A stretch of 64,000 bases of DNA from Microlunatus soli (GTDB lineage Bacteria; Actinomycetota; Actinomycetes; Propionibacteriales; Propionibacteriaceae), in contig NZ_LT629772.1 in NCBI RefSeq assembly GCF_900105385.1, forward strand, positions 5,332,001 to 5,396,000. Direction: 5' to 3'. Below the pieces are notes generated by a model. The model did not search any database. It had not been told where the DNA came from and saw only the letters and a list, made by a program, of their open reading frames with translations. This document shows, in pieces, positions 35,092 to 44,580 of this stretch. Within the stretch, counting starts at the first letter, position 1. Each line of letters opens with the position of its first letter. The translations under genes and the position numbers were made by a program.

Positions 35092-36089
35092 GTGCTGTCC
35101 CGTTCGAGGAGTTGGGCGGCGACGATCTCGTGGCGACCCGGACCTTCGTAGCCGCCGATCCGATCATGGAGCAGCCGGAGTGCAGTCTCCGCGATCGCCG
35201 TCTTGTCCGGTTCGACGCTGGTCAGCGGCGGCCACAGATGCCGTGAGATGATCAAGTTGTCCCAGCCGGCGACCGCGACGTCGGCCGGGACCGCAAGTCC
35301 TCGAGTGTGCAGGGCGTGCAGCGCGCCGGCGGCCAGCGCGTCGTCGCGGCAGACGATCGCGTCGAAACCGATACCGGCCTCGAGCGCCGCGGTGACAACG
35401 CGGAAGCCGTTGTCGGCGGAGTAGTGGTCGACGGTCAGCCGCAGCCGTGGGTCCGGTCGGAGCCCGGCGGTACGCAATGCCGTGCGGTAGCCGTCGAAGC
35501 GTTGGCCGGTGGTGTGGGTCAGTCCCGAGCGTTCCGCTCCGAGGAATGCGATCCGCCGGCAGCCGCGCTCGATCAGATGACGGGTGATCTCCGTGGCGGC
35601 TGCGACGTTGTCGATCATGACGTGATCGACCGTGGCCGGCGCCGGTCCTTCACCGAGCAGCACCAGAGGAAATCCGGGTCGTTGACCGGCGAGGTCCTCT
35701 GGCGTCAAGGACACCGGGTGGAAGATGACGCCGTCGACCAGACCTCGTTCGCGCTCTTGGAGGATCGCCAGTTCGTTGGTGCGCGCACCGTGGGTCTGCT
35801 CGATCACCACCCGGAGATTCTGCTTGCGGGCAGCCTGGTCGAGACGGTTGGAGAGCTCGGCGAAATAGGCAACGGTGACCGATGAGACGGCCACCGAGAT
35901 GGTCCCGGTCTGCCCGGTCGCCAGCCGGCGGGCAGTGACATTCGGCCGGTAGCCGAGTTCCTCGATGGCTGCCCGCACCCGGGCGCGCGTCGCCTCCGAC
36001 GCCGACCCCGTCCCGTTGACGACGTTCGAGACCGTCTTCATCGACACTCCCGCGCGGACCGCGACGTCGGTCAACCGCGGTGTGCTCAT
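35082..36089 (-). CDS. LacI family transcriptional regulator
   Basis: A 335-residue repressor: N-terminal helix-turn-helix with hinge ('LTDVAVRAGVSMKTVSNVVNG') and a periplasmic-binding-protein-like sensor domain. The start at 36089 gives standard length and has a GGGAGG ribosome site. Divergent from the sialidase-fold/importer operon, with a perfect 14-bp palindrome in the gap, so it probably represses that operon until its sugar is present. Confidence 0.9.
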   Translation of the reverse strand: MSTPRLTDVAVRAGVSMKTVSNVVNGTGSASEATRARVRAAIEELGYRPNVTARRLATGQTGTISVAVSSVTVAYFAELSNRLDQAARKQNLRVVIEQTHGARTNELAILQERERGLVDGVIFHPVSLTPEDLAGQRPGFPLVLLGEGPAPATVDHVMIDNVAAATEITRHLIERGCRRIAFLGAERSGLTHTTGQRFDGYRTALRTAGLRPDPRLRLTVDHYSADNGFRVVTAALEAGIGFDAIVCRDDALAAGALHALHTRGLAVPADVAVAGWDNLIISRHLWPPLTSVEPDKTAIAETALRLLHDRIGGYEGPGRHEIVAAQLLERDSTDR

Positions 36090-36180
36090 CTGGCCTCCCT
36101 GGCGTCCGATGTGCGGCCGATCGTATCCGAACGCCGAGGGGTCCGGAGCAGTTGCCGCAACGGCATCCTGCGGCGGGTGC

Positions 36181-36204
36181 TTGACAACAAGTACAGCGCT
36201 GTAC
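36181..36204 (+). promoter_or_regulatory. -35-like TTGACA and LacI-type operator upstream of 36251
   Basis: TTGACA (36181-36186) is followed by the perfect palindrome GTACAGCGCTGTAC (36191-36204), 47 bp before the start codon. A GC-centred palindrome placed in the promoter spacer is typical of LacI-family repression. A clear -10 hexamer is not seen at standard spacing. Confidence 0.65.
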
Positions 36205-36250
36205 CAACCTAACTGCCGAACCCCGAACACTTCTGACAAGGGAGCCAGAA

Positions 36251-37459
36251 ATGACGTCACTCGAACACCGGATCGCGCGTCGTCGGCTGCTCGCCGGCTC
36301 GGCGGCGGTAGCGGCCGGTGGGGCTCTCGCGGTCGGCAAACCGGCTCCGTCGCGCGCGGTCGGACCGTCTGCTCGGCGTACACCGTCGCTCGAACTGGAC
36401 TCCCGCAACTACGTCGAACTCGACGCCGACTTCCTGAATACCCAGACCGCGCATTACCCGCGGATCAAGAAGCTGCCCGACGGCCGGTACATCCTCTTCT
36501 ATCAGACCACCCAGCACTCCTGGAACGTCTACTGGACGACCAGCTCGGACCTTCGGCACTGGGAGAAACCGCAACTGCTGTTCGAGACCCGCAAGATCCT
36601 GGATGGTGCTGACGACCTGTGCTTCGCCACCGCGGACGGATGTGTGCTGGACAACGGCGACATCCTCGCGGTCTGCTCGTTCCGGGCCAACCTGCGCTTC
36701 AGCAGTCACATGGAGCTCGACGGTCTGGTGCTGCGCCGCAGCACCGACAACGGTCGCAGCTGGGGGCCCGAGCAGCAGATCTACATCGGCGCGAACTGGG
36801 AACCCTTCGTGCACCAGACCGACACCGGCGAGGTGCAGGTGTACTTCACCCACAGCGCCCCCAAGGTTGCCGTCGAGAACACCAAGGGATCGACCGGGGT
36901 GGCGATCATCCGCTCGCGCGACCGCGGCCGGACCTGGACGCCGGACGTGCGCGACTATCCGTACGCCGCCGATCGGGTCGCCCAGCAATACACCCGCACC
37001 ACCGACGCAGGTGTCAAGATGTTCACCGACCAGATGCCCAGCGCCCTGCAGATCCGACCGGGTGGCCACATCGCATTGGCGATGGAATCCCATCTGGCCG
37101 ATGGCAACTACATGATCTCCTTGGCCCACACCAGCCGGAACTGGCCGGACAAGCTGGCCATGGACGAGAACGGACCGGCCGATCGCCAGGACAATCTCTT
37201 CCTCGGGGCCGGTCCCTACCTGGCTCGCTTCCCGTCGGGTGAGTCGGTGCTGGCCTACAACCAGGCGTCACGGCAGCGTATCCGGCTCGGTGATCGCGAG
37301 GCCCGCGAGTTCGGTGATCCCGAGGCATTCCTACCAGGGAACGGATTCTGGGGATCGATCGAACTCGCCGGTCCCCGGCAACTGGTGACGACAATGGCCA
37401 ACGTCCGCTCCGACGGAAACAAGATCATGATCGGCGTCCTGGATCTGGTCAAGCGGTGA
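36251..37459 (+). CDS. Secreted sialidase-fold (BNR/Asp-box) protein, Tat-type signal
   Basis: A 402-residue predicted exported protein. The N-terminus 'RIARRRLLAGSAAVAAGG' fits a Tat signal, cleaved after about residue 37 ('SRAVG'). Two Asp boxes are clear: STDNGRSW (164-171) and SRDRGRTW (222-229), with a further 'SSDLRHWE' blade near 98. These mark a six-bladed propeller such as exo-sialidases or related glycosidases. Its substrate cannot be told. It leads an operon with an LplB/YtcP-type importer and may release the imported oligosaccharide. Confidence 0.82.
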   Translation: MTSLEHRIARRRLLAGSAAVAAGGALAVGKPAPSRAVGPSARRTPSLELDSRNYVELDADFLNTQTAHYPRIKKLPDGRYILFYQTTQHSWNVYWTTSSDLRHWEKPQLLFETRKILDGADDLCFATADGCVLDNGDILAVCSFRANLRFSSHMELDGLVLRRSTDNGRSWGPEQQIYIGANWEPFVHQTDTGEVQVYFTHSAPKVAVENTKGSTGVAIIRSRDRGRTWTPDVRDYPYAADRVAQQYTRTTDAGVKMFTDQMPSALQIRPGGHIALAMESHLADGNYMISLAHTSRNWPDKLAMDENGPADRQDNLFLGAGPYLARFPSGESVLAYNQASRQRIRLGDREAREFGDPEAFLPGNGFWGSIELAGPRQLVTTMANVRSDGNKIMIGVLDLVKR

Positions 37460-37469
37460 TGGGTGCACA

Positions 37470-38465
37470 GTGACGATCCAGGAGAGGGCAACGCCGCCCG
37501 TTGATGTCGACACCACCGAGCCCGCGCCGCAGCCGAGCGTGCCGGGGCGGCGTCGGGTGCCGTTCGGGGCGCGGTTGTGGCGGGATTATCCGGTGTTGGT
37601 GTTGGCGGTGCCGGGGATGTTGATCATTTTGGCGTTTCAGTATTACCCGTTGTACGGGAATGTGATCGCGTTCCAGGATTTCCAGCCGTATCTGGGGATC
37701 GGTAAGAGCCTGTGGAACGGTGTGGAGAATTTCGGTGTCATCGTGAACGGTGATCCGGAGTTTGTGAACGCGGTGAAGAACACTCTGGTCTTGACGGTGA
37801 TCCAGACGGTGATCGTGTTCCCGGCGCCGATCGTGGTCGCGATCGTGTTGCACACGTTGTTGTCGAACAAGGTGCGGCAGTTGGTGCAGTCGATCCTGTA
37901 TCTGCCGCATTTCATGTCCTGGGTGATCGTGGTAGCGATCTTCCAGCAGGTGTTGGGCGGGACCGGGATGATCAACAACTGGCTACGTGGGCACGGGTTG
38001 GACGCGGTCCATGTGATCGGTAATGCCGAGGCGTTCCGGGCGTTGTTGACCTCGCAGGTGATGTGGAAGGACACCGGGTGGGCCACGATCTTGTTCCTGG
38101 CGGTGTTGTCCCAGATCGATCGGTCGTTGTATGAGGCGTCGGCGGTGGACGGGTCGTCGCGGTGGCAGCAGATCGTGCATGTCACGTTGCCGGGGTTGAA
38201 ACCGATCATCATCTTGTTGCTGATCTTGAAGTTGGGTGACTCGTTGTCGGTCGGGTTCGAACAGATCATCCTGCAACAGCCCGCGGTCGGGACCGATGCC
38301 AGTGAGGTGTTGGACACCTACGTCTACAACAACGGCATCCTGGGCGGGGCCTGGGGTGTGTCGGCAGCGGTCGGGCTGGTCAAGGGCGTGATCGGTCTGG
38401 CCCTGGTGCTGGCGGCCAACAAACTGGCCCACCGGCTCGGCGAGGAAGGGATCTACCGCGGATGA
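37470..38465 (+). CDS. Oligosaccharide ABC transporter permease, LplB type
   Basis: Membrane subunit of 331 residues, 'LAFQYYPLYGNVIAFQDFQP' being typical of the LplB/YteP group. The EAA loop is 'EASAVDGSSRWQQIVHVTLP'. Start is a GTG 10 bp after the propeller gene. Third positions are unusually rich in G and T (TTG, GTG, GCG), unlike most genes here. ATGA overlap with the next gene. Confidence 0.9.
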   Translation: MTIQERATPPVDVDTTEPAPQPSVPGRRRVPFGARLWRDYPVLVLAVPGMLIILAFQYYPLYGNVIAFQDFQPYLGIGKSLWNGVENFGVIVNGDPEFVNAVKNTLVLTVIQTVIVFPAPIVVAIVLHTLLSNKVRQLVQSILYLPHFMSWVIVVAIFQQVLGGTGMINNWLRGHGLDAVHVIGNAEAFRALLTSQVMWKDTGWATILFLAVLSQIDRSLYEASAVDGSSRWQQIVHVTLPGLKPIIILLLILKLGDSLSVGFEQIILQQPAVGTDASEVLDTYVYNNGILGGAWGVSAAVGLVKGVIGLALVLAANKLAHRLGEEGIYRG

Positions 38466-39454
38466 CCACCACACCCACCATCGGACCGGACCAATCGACC
38501 CGGCCGGGACGATCATCGCGGCCGGACCGATCGTCGCGGCCCGACCAGCGTAGGCGGAGACGGCCGGCGGTGATCGATGGGATGCCGACCCCGGGCTGGC
38601 CCGAACGCGTGGTCAAGGGCGTCTTCCTGACCATCATCTGTGCCCTGGTCGTGTTGCCGTTCATCGGGGTGATCTCGACCAGCCTGGCCACTCCCGAAGA
38701 GGTCAACCGGGCCGGCGGGTTCGTGATGTTTCCCACCGGCGGCATCGACCTCACCGCCTACGAATCGATCTTCGCCGGTGGCACCGTCACCCAAGCCCTG
38801 CTGGTCTCCGGCTTCATCACCGCGGTCGGCACCGCCATCTCCCTGGTGTTGACCTGCACCCTGGGCTGGGCGTTGAGCCGACGCGGCACCATCGGCAACA
38901 AAGCGTTGTTGATGCTGGTCCTGATCAGCCTGTTGTTCAACCCCGGCCTGATCCCGACCTACCTGGTGGTCCAACAATTCGGCCTGCTGGACAGTCTGTG
39001 GTCAGTGATCGTGCCGACCTGTGTCAGCGCGTTCAACGTGATCGTGGTCCGGTCCTTCTTCACCGGCCTGCCCGCCGAGATCCTCGACTCGGCCCGGATC
39101 GACGGCGCCTCGGAATGGAAAATGTTCCGCCACATCGGCATCCCGTTGTCCAAAGCCGTGATCGCCGTCATCGGCCTGTTCTACGGCGTCGGCTACTGGA
39201 ACAGCTTCTTCAACGCCCTGCTCTACATCAACGACGCCAGCAAATGGCCCCTCCAACTCGTCCTCCGCACCTACGTCGTCAACGGAGTCGAACTCGGCGG
39301 CCAAGACCTCGGCCTGGGCAACGAAGCCCTCCCACCCCAAACCACCATCCAAATGGCCATCCTGATGATCTCCATCATCCCCATCCTCTGCGTCTACCCC
39401 TTCATCCAACGCCACTTCGCCAAAGGCGTCCTCACCGGCGCCGTCAAAGGCTGA
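38462..39454 (+). CDS. Carbohydrate ABC transporter permease, YtcP type
   Basis: Membrane subunit of 330 residues. The Arg/Ser/Pro-rich N-terminus contains a short RSSRPD repeat. EAA loop 'DSARIDGASEWKMFRHIGIP'. In its second half third positions are rich in C and A (CTC, CCA, CAA), the opposite bias of the preceding gene. Partner of the LplB-type permease. Confidence 0.9.
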   Translation: MTTTPTIGPDQSTRPGRSSRPDRSSRPDQRRRRRPAVIDGMPTPGWPERVVKGVFLTIICALVVLPFIGVISTSLATPEEVNRAGGFVMFPTGGIDLTAYESIFAGGTVTQALLVSGFITAVGTAISLVLTCTLGWALSRRGTIGNKALLMLVLISLLFNPGLIPTYLVVQQFGLLDSLWSVIVPTCVSAFNVIVVRSFFTGLPAEILDSARIDGASEWKMFRHIGIPLSKAVIAVIGLFYGVGYWNSFFNALLYINDASKWPLQLVLRTYVVNGVELGGQDLGLGNEALPPQTTIQMAILMISIIPILCVYPFIQRHFAKGVLTGAVKG

Positions 39455-39488
39455 CCCAACCCCCGTACCAGCACGAGATAGGACACCA

Positions 39489-41117
39489 ATGACGAAGCCC
39501 AGTGCCCGGACGCTATCGCGGAGGACGTTGTTCGCTGCCGGTGCGGCGGTCGGTCTGTCCGGCGCCCTGGCCGGTTGCTCCAACGAAGGACGCGGCGGGG
39601 TCACCGGGGCCAACGACGCGGCTGCGAAGTCGAAGGTCCGGCCGGCCTACATCCCCTACCAGGGTGTCAAACCCGACATGTCCGGGGCCGAATACAACAT
39701 CCCCGACGCCTTCAACAAATACCCCGCCGAGCCGGTCCAGGCGATCGACGCTCCGCCCGGCGACGGGCAACCGATCCGTGCGACGTCGTACACCAACACC
39801 CCGATCCCACCCAAGCTGTCCCAGAACAAGTTCTGGCAGCAGCTCAACAAACGGATCGGATCACCGCTGGAGGTCGACCTCAGCCCGTCGGTGGACTACA
39901 ACAAGAAGTTCGCCACCGCCGTCGCCGGCGACCAACTCGGCGACCTGTTCATGATCGGCGGCATCCCGCAGAAGCCACAGATGCTCGCAGCCAAGGCCGT
40001 CGACCTCACCCCACACCTGGCCGGCGACAAGATCAAGAAATACCCCTTCCTGGCCAACCTCGACGACACCGCCTGGAACTCGGCGATCTTCGACGGCAAG
40101 ATCTACGGCATCCCGATCCCACGCGGAGCGATCAGCACGATGGTGTTGTATGCCCGCCAGGACATCCTCGACGAGCAGGGACTGTCGGGGGAGGTGCAGA
40201 GTGCCGACGAGTTCGTCGAGCTCTGCAAGGAGCTCACCGACAAACGGAAGAATCGCTTCGCGCTGGCGGATGTGCCGGAGCTCTTCGTCCAGAACATGTT
40301 CGGCATCGCCAACGGCTGGACCGAACAGGACGGCAAGCTGATCAGCAGCCGTGAGGATCCGGCGCAGGAGGATGCCTTGGCCCTGCTGGCGAAGCTCTGG
40401 AAATCGGGCTACATCCACCCCGATGCGTTCACCGGACAGAACCAGGATCGCAAGACCCGGTTCGGCAACGGGACCGGGCCGTTGGTGCCGGGCACCTTCA
40501 GCGGGTGGCCGGGATTCCTGCAGGGCATGGACAAACAGGGCGAGCTGGCGGTGATGGCGCCGCCGGCGCACGACGGCTCGGGACCGGGTCACACCTGGCT
40601 GGGGGCTCCGGCGCTCTCGGTGACGGCGATCAACAAGAAGGCCGAAGACCGGGTCGAAACGCTGCTCTCCTACTTGAACTATCTGGCGGCACCCTTCGGA
40701 ACCCGTGAATACCTGTTCAACAGATTCGGCATCAAGGGTGTGGACTACGAAGAGGTCGACGGCAATCCGGTGCTGACCGACAAGGGCTTCAGCGAGACCC
40801 AACTCTGTCTGGGTTACCAGGCGGACGGACCCTGGACGATCTTCCTGCCCGGGCGCGAGGGAAGTTCCGCAGCGTGCTTCGACGCGATGAAACAGATCTG
40901 CCCCGATTCGCTGGCCAATCCGGTCGACGGGATGTATTCCGAGACCGAGAACCGCAAGGGCCCGCAGCTTGCCACCAAGCTCAGCGACCTGACCGGTGAG
41001 ATCGTCCAGGGCCGAAAACCGGTCTCGGCGTGGGCGCCGGCGGTCAAGAACTGGAGGGCCGACGGCGGCGACAAGATCGCCGACGAACTCTACGCCGCAC
41101 TCAAGTCCTCCCGCTGA
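39489..41117 (+). CDS. Oligosaccharide-binding lipoprotein (LipO/YtcQ type), Tat-type signal
   Basis: Large binding protein of 542 residues, typical in size for LplB/YtcP-linked systems. Signal: 'LSRRTLFAAGAAVGLSGALAGC' has a twin-arginine motif and a lipobox, so the mature protein is lipid-anchored outside the cell. Last gene of the importer operon. No ATPase gene is present. Confidence 0.9.
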   Translation: MTKPSARTLSRRTLFAAGAAVGLSGALAGCSNEGRGGVTGANDAAAKSKVRPAYIPYQGVKPDMSGAEYNIPDAFNKYPAEPVQAIDAPPGDGQPIRATSYTNTPIPPKLSQNKFWQQLNKRIGSPLEVDLSPSVDYNKKFATAVAGDQLGDLFMIGGIPQKPQMLAAKAVDLTPHLAGDKIKKYPFLANLDDTAWNSAIFDGKIYGIPIPRGAISTMVLYARQDILDEQGLSGEVQSADEFVELCKELTDKRKNRFALADVPELFVQNMFGIANGWTEQDGKLISSREDPAQEDALALLAKLWKSGYIHPDAFTGQNQDRKTRFGNGTGPLVPGTFSGWPGFLQGMDKQGELAVMAPPAHDGSGPGHTWLGAPALSVTAINKKAEDRVETLLSYLNYLAAPFGTREYLFNRFGIKGVDYEEVDGNPVLTDKGFSETQLCLGYQADGPWTIFLPGREGSSAACFDAMKQICPDSLANPVDGMYSETENRKGPQLATKLSDLTGEIVQGRKPVSAWAPAVKNWRADGGDKIADELYAALKSSR

Positions 41118-41187
41118 GCCGAGGGCATCAGCCGGCGTGCTTCTTCGAGGCGGCAGTCGATCAGATCGCGGTGCACGAGCGGCCCGG

Positions 41188-41820
41188 TCAGGCTGCCCGA
41201 TAGGCGCGCAGGAAGGCCCGCACGCCTTCCACGATCAGTGGCCGGACGCGGCTGTCCTCCGCGGCGTTGGCTGAGCCGAGTCGATCGATGGTGACCCGGA
41301 ACGTCAGGGCGATGAAGTGATCGGCAGCCAGACGTGGATCCGGCACATCCAGCAGGCCGGCCCGGTCGAGAGCGGCGAAACGGTCCGCGATAGCTTCCTC
41401 GGGCGCATCTGTCAAAGGGCGGTCCTCCGGGGGCGGTAGCCGGTCGGACCCGGTCCGGGCCAGTCGCTGCAGCGTGGAGTACTCCGCCGAGTCGAGCCAG
41501 TCCGTGGCGATCCGCATCGAGAACGTGATCAGTGCAGGCTCCAGGCCGGCAGCGTCGGTGACATCGTCCATGGTGTCGGTGAGGGTGCTGCGGATCGTGC
41601 CGAGTAAGGACTGGCCGACCCCCTCGAACACGGCCTGGAGCAGGGTTTCCTTGTCACCGAAGTAGTCGTACAGCGTCCGCTTCGACACCCCGGCCCGCGC
41701 CGCGATCGCATCGACACTCGACCGGTCGAAGCCGTCGGCCACGAACATCCCACGGGCGGCAGAAAGGATGGCCGACCGCTTCTCAGCCGATCCCGTACGC
41801 AAGGTCTTCTCGGTGGGCAT
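41188..41820 (-). CDS. TetR family transcriptional regulator
   Basis: A 210-residue repressor with N-terminal helix-turn-helix 'SVDAIAARAGVSKRTLYDYFGDKETLL'. It is divergent from an MFS exporter and a flavin monooxygenase. A 23-bp near-palindrome lies 19 bp upstream of its start, as expected for autorepression and control of the exporter. Confidence 0.9.
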   Translation of the reverse strand: MPTEKTLRTGSAEKRSAILSAARGMFVADGFDRSSVDAIAARAGVSKRTLYDYFGDKETLLQAVFEGVGQSLLGTIRSTLTDTMDDVTDAAGLEPALITFSMRIATDWLDSAEYSTLQRLARTGSDRLPPPEDRPLTDAPEEAIADRFAALDRAGLLDVPDPRLAADHFIALTFRVTIDRLGSANAAEDSRVRPLIVEGVRAFLRAYRAA

Positions 41821-41839
41821 GGGCAGAGCCTATCAGTGA

Positions 41840-41862
41840 CTACACTGCACGGTGTAGTGTAG
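41840..41862. promoter_or_regulatory. TetR-type operator between the TetR and MFS genes
   Basis: CTACACTGCAC-G-GTGTAGTGTAG is a 23-bp palindrome with one mismatched pair. It lies 19 bp from the TetR start and 99 bp from the MFS start, so one site could control both divergent promoters. Confidence 0.75.
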
Positions 41863-41961
41863 AAGTGATCACTCCTCATCCCCCGACGCGGCGTCGCGTG
41901 AGCGATGCGTGCTGCGCAACGCTTGCGCGCTGATCGCGACCAAATCATGGAGAAGGCCGCT

Positions 41962-43356
41962 ATGTCCGAGACCCTGGTTTCCCCCGTTCGCATCGCACGG
42001 CCCGCGATCGGTGCGCTCGGCCTGCTGGCGCTCGCGCTCGGCACCCTGCAAACGGTCGTCGACCCGGCCCGCCCGCTGCTGGAGCGAGAGCTGGGGGTCG
42101 ATTCGGCCGGCGCGGCGCTGATCGTCAGCACCCTGCTGATCACCGGCGCGATCGTCGCCCCGATTGCGGGCAAACTCGGTGATCGGTACGGCGGCAAACG
42201 GGTGCTGCTGGTGCTGATGGCGCTGGTCTCGGCCGGTGGCGTGGTCTCCAGCTTGGCCCCGAACCTGCCGGTGCTGTTGGCGGGTCAAACACTGCAGGGC
42301 GCGATGGTCGGAGCCTTGCCGCTGTCATTCATCCTGGTCCGCAAGAATTTCCCGCCGGGACAGACGCAGGTGGCGATCGGGGTGGTCAGCGCGCTGTTCA
42401 CCGCCGGAGGAGTGATCGGCACGCTGATCGCCGGGCCGTTGGCCGAAGGCCTCTCCTGGCATTGGATCTTCGCCGCACCCACGATCGTGATCGTCGCCGC
42501 GACGGCGGTGGTCCTCCGACTGATGCCGAACGATCCACCGAGCGAGCAGGACACCCCGATCGACTGGCTCGGAGTAGCGCTGTTGAGTGCCACCCTGCTG
42601 GCACTGATGCTCGCCCTGCTGTTGCTGATCGGCGGCGGCGTTCCGCTGCTCGCCGTCGGTGCCTCCGTGCTGATCGTGGCCGGCCTCGCTGTCGCTTGGG
42701 TGGTGGTCGAACGTCGGGCGGTCGCGCCCATGGTCGAGCTGCGGATGTTGGCCGCGCCGGCCATCTGGAGTGCGGCTGTGCTCACTGTCGGCGTCGCCGC
42801 GATCTCGGCGATGCTGCAGACACTGGTCCCCAAGATGTTCGAAGTCTCCGCAACCGGCTACGGCTTCGGGCTCGGGACCAGTGAGATCGGACTGCTGATG
42901 TTGCCCGCGTCCATTGCCGGCGTCCTGGCCGGCTCGGTCGGTGGCGTGGCCGTCCGACGATTCGGGCCGCGCCCGGTACTGACCGTTGCCGTGATCGCCA
43001 CCGCGGCCGTCCTGGTCGCTCTGGCGCTGCTGCACGACTCGGTCTGGCAGCTTGCCGTGCTGCGGGCCCTGGCTGCCTTCGTCGGCGGGCTGGCCACCAC
43101 GGCCCTGCTCGCCAACACCGCCACCGCGGTCGAGGCCAAGGACACCGGCATCGCCACCAGTCTGTTGGTGATGATCCGGTTGGTCGGTGCCGTCGTCGGC
43201 GGTCAGGTCGCCGGCTCGATCCTCTCCGCCGGAGGTGATCCGACTTCGGGAGTGCCGGCCGAATCGGCTTTCGTCACGGGATTCGCCATCGCCGGCGCGA
43301 TCGCCGTGCTCTCGCTGCTCGCAGTTCGTCACATGAAGAAGGGAACCCAGGCATGA
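41962..43356 (+). CDS. MFS drug exporter
   Basis: A 464-residue major facilitator protein with about 12-14 helices and the motif-A loop 'GKLGDRYGGKRVLL', as in drug:H+ antiporters of the DHA2 type. GGAGAAGG five bases before the ATG at 41962 decides this start over two upstream ATGs. It overlaps the monooxygenase gene as ATGA. Its likely role is export of a toxic compound sensed by the TetR protein. Confidence 0.88.
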   Translation: MSETLVSPVRIARPAIGALGLLALALGTLQTVVDPARPLLERELGVDSAGAALIVSTLLITGAIVAPIAGKLGDRYGGKRVLLVLMALVSAGGVVSSLAPNLPVLLAGQTLQGAMVGALPLSFILVRKNFPPGQTQVAIGVVSALFTAGGVIGTLIAGPLAEGLSWHWIFAAPTIVIVAATAVVLRLMPNDPPSEQDTPIDWLGVALLSATLLALMLALLLLIGGGVPLLAVGASVLIVAGLAVAWVVVERRAVAPMVELRMLAAPAIWSAAVLTVGVAAISAMLQTLVPKMFEVSATGYGFGLGTSEIGLLMLPASIAGVLAGSVGGVAVRRFGPRPVLTVAVIATAAVLVALALLHDSVWQLAVLRALAAFVGGLATTALLANTATAVEAKDTGIATSLLVMIRLVGAVVGGQVAGSILSAGGDPTSGVPAESAFVTGFAIAGAIAVLSLLAVRHMKKGTQA

Positions 43357-44558
43357 CATCTGTGCAGAACAACGCAAACCGTACGGTGCTGATCTCCGGC
43401 GCCAGTATCGCCGGACCTGCCCTGGCCTACTGGCTACACCGGTACGGATTCAGGGTCACGGTGGTCGAGAAGGCCGACGCGCCGCGCGCCGGCGGCTATC
43501 CGATCGACGTTCGCGGGACTGCGATCGAGGTGGTCAGACGGATGGGAATCCTGCCGCGACTCCAGGACGTCGACATCGCCTCACGGCAGTTCACGTTCCT
43601 GCAAGCCGATGGCAGCGAGGTGGTTGTGGCCAACCCCGCGGCCGTGGCCGGCAGCGCGGCGGGTCAAGATCTCGAAGTGCGGCGCGGCGACCTGACCGAT
43701 GCCCTCTACTCGACAGTCCGTGACGAGGTGGAATTCCTCTTCGAGGACTCCATCGACACCCTCGACCAGTCTGACGATGAGGTCCGGATCACGTTTCGCA
43801 GCGGCTCCCGTCGAATCTTCGATCTGGTTGTCGGCGCGGACGGCATGCACTCCCGTACCAGGTCGTCGGTGTTCGGTCCGGAGGAGCGGTTCGATCGCTA
43901 TCTCGGTTACCGCTTCGTCGTGTTCACCATGCCGAACATCCTTCAGCTCTCCCACGAGCTGATGATGTGGAACACGCCCGGCAGGGCCGCTGCCCTGTAC
44001 GCCACCGGCGGGCACAGCGACGCCGTGCACGCCTTCCTCAATTTCCATCAACCGCAGCAGCCACGGGGAAGGTGGAAGGATCCGGCAGCACAGCGAGAAC
44101 TGGCGGCGGGCATCTTCGCCGATGCGGGCTGGGAGGTACCTCGCATCATCACGGCCATGAACGAGGCCGACGACCTGTTCGCCGACAGCGTCGGACAGAT
44201 CCGGATGCCGAACTGGTCGCACGGTCGGGTGTCCCTCGTCGGCGACGCGGCGTTCGCTCCCTCGTTCCTGACCGGCCAAGGCTCCAGCCTGGCCTTGGTC
44301 GGCGCCTACATGCTCGCCCATGCGCTGGCGACGAACTCCGATCACACCGCCGCGTTCGCCCGCTACGAGACCGGTACCAGAGAGTTCGTAGCCATGAACC
44401 AGGCACTGGTCGACACCGGTGAGGCAACGCTCTTCCCAACCACCCAGCAGGCATTGGAGCAACGCAACGCCCGGCTCCGAACCATCACCAGCATGCCTCA
44501 TTCGACGATCAGGCCGGCGCACTCGGCGCTGACGTTGCCCGAACCGCTCGATCGGTGA
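43353..44558 (+). CDS. FAD-dependent aromatic/drug monooxygenase (TetX/PHBH-like)
   Basis: Group A flavoprotein monooxygenase of 401 residues. It has the FAD motif 'SGASIAGPALAYWLHR' near residue 14, the DG motif 'VVGADGMHSRTRSSVFG' and the GD motif 'SLVGDAAFAPSFLTGQG'. These enzymes hydroxylate aromatic compounds; TetX-like members inactivate tetracyclines. Coupling to an MFS exporter and TetR suggests a detoxification or resistance cassette. The substrate is unknown. Confidence 0.88.
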   Translation: MTSVQNNANRTVLISGASIAGPALAYWLHRYGFRVTVVEKADAPRAGGYPIDVRGTAIEVVRRMGILPRLQDVDIASRQFTFLQADGSEVVVANPAAVAGSAAGQDLEVRRGDLTDALYSTVRDEVEFLFEDSIDTLDQSDDEVRITFRSGSRRIFDLVVGADGMHSRTRSSVFGPEERFDRYLGYRFVVFTMPNILQLSHELMMWNTPGRAAALYATGGHSDAVHAFLNFHQPQQPRGRWKDPAAQRELAAGIFADAGWEVPRIITAMNEADDLFADSVGQIRMPNWSHGRVSLVGDAAFAPSFLTGQGSSLALVGAYMLAHALATNSDHTAAFARYETGTREFVAMNQALVDTGEATLFPTTQQALEQRNARLRTITSMPHSTIRPAHSALTLPEPLDR

Positions 44559-44580
44559 TCGGTGGGCCGACCGCGAATGC

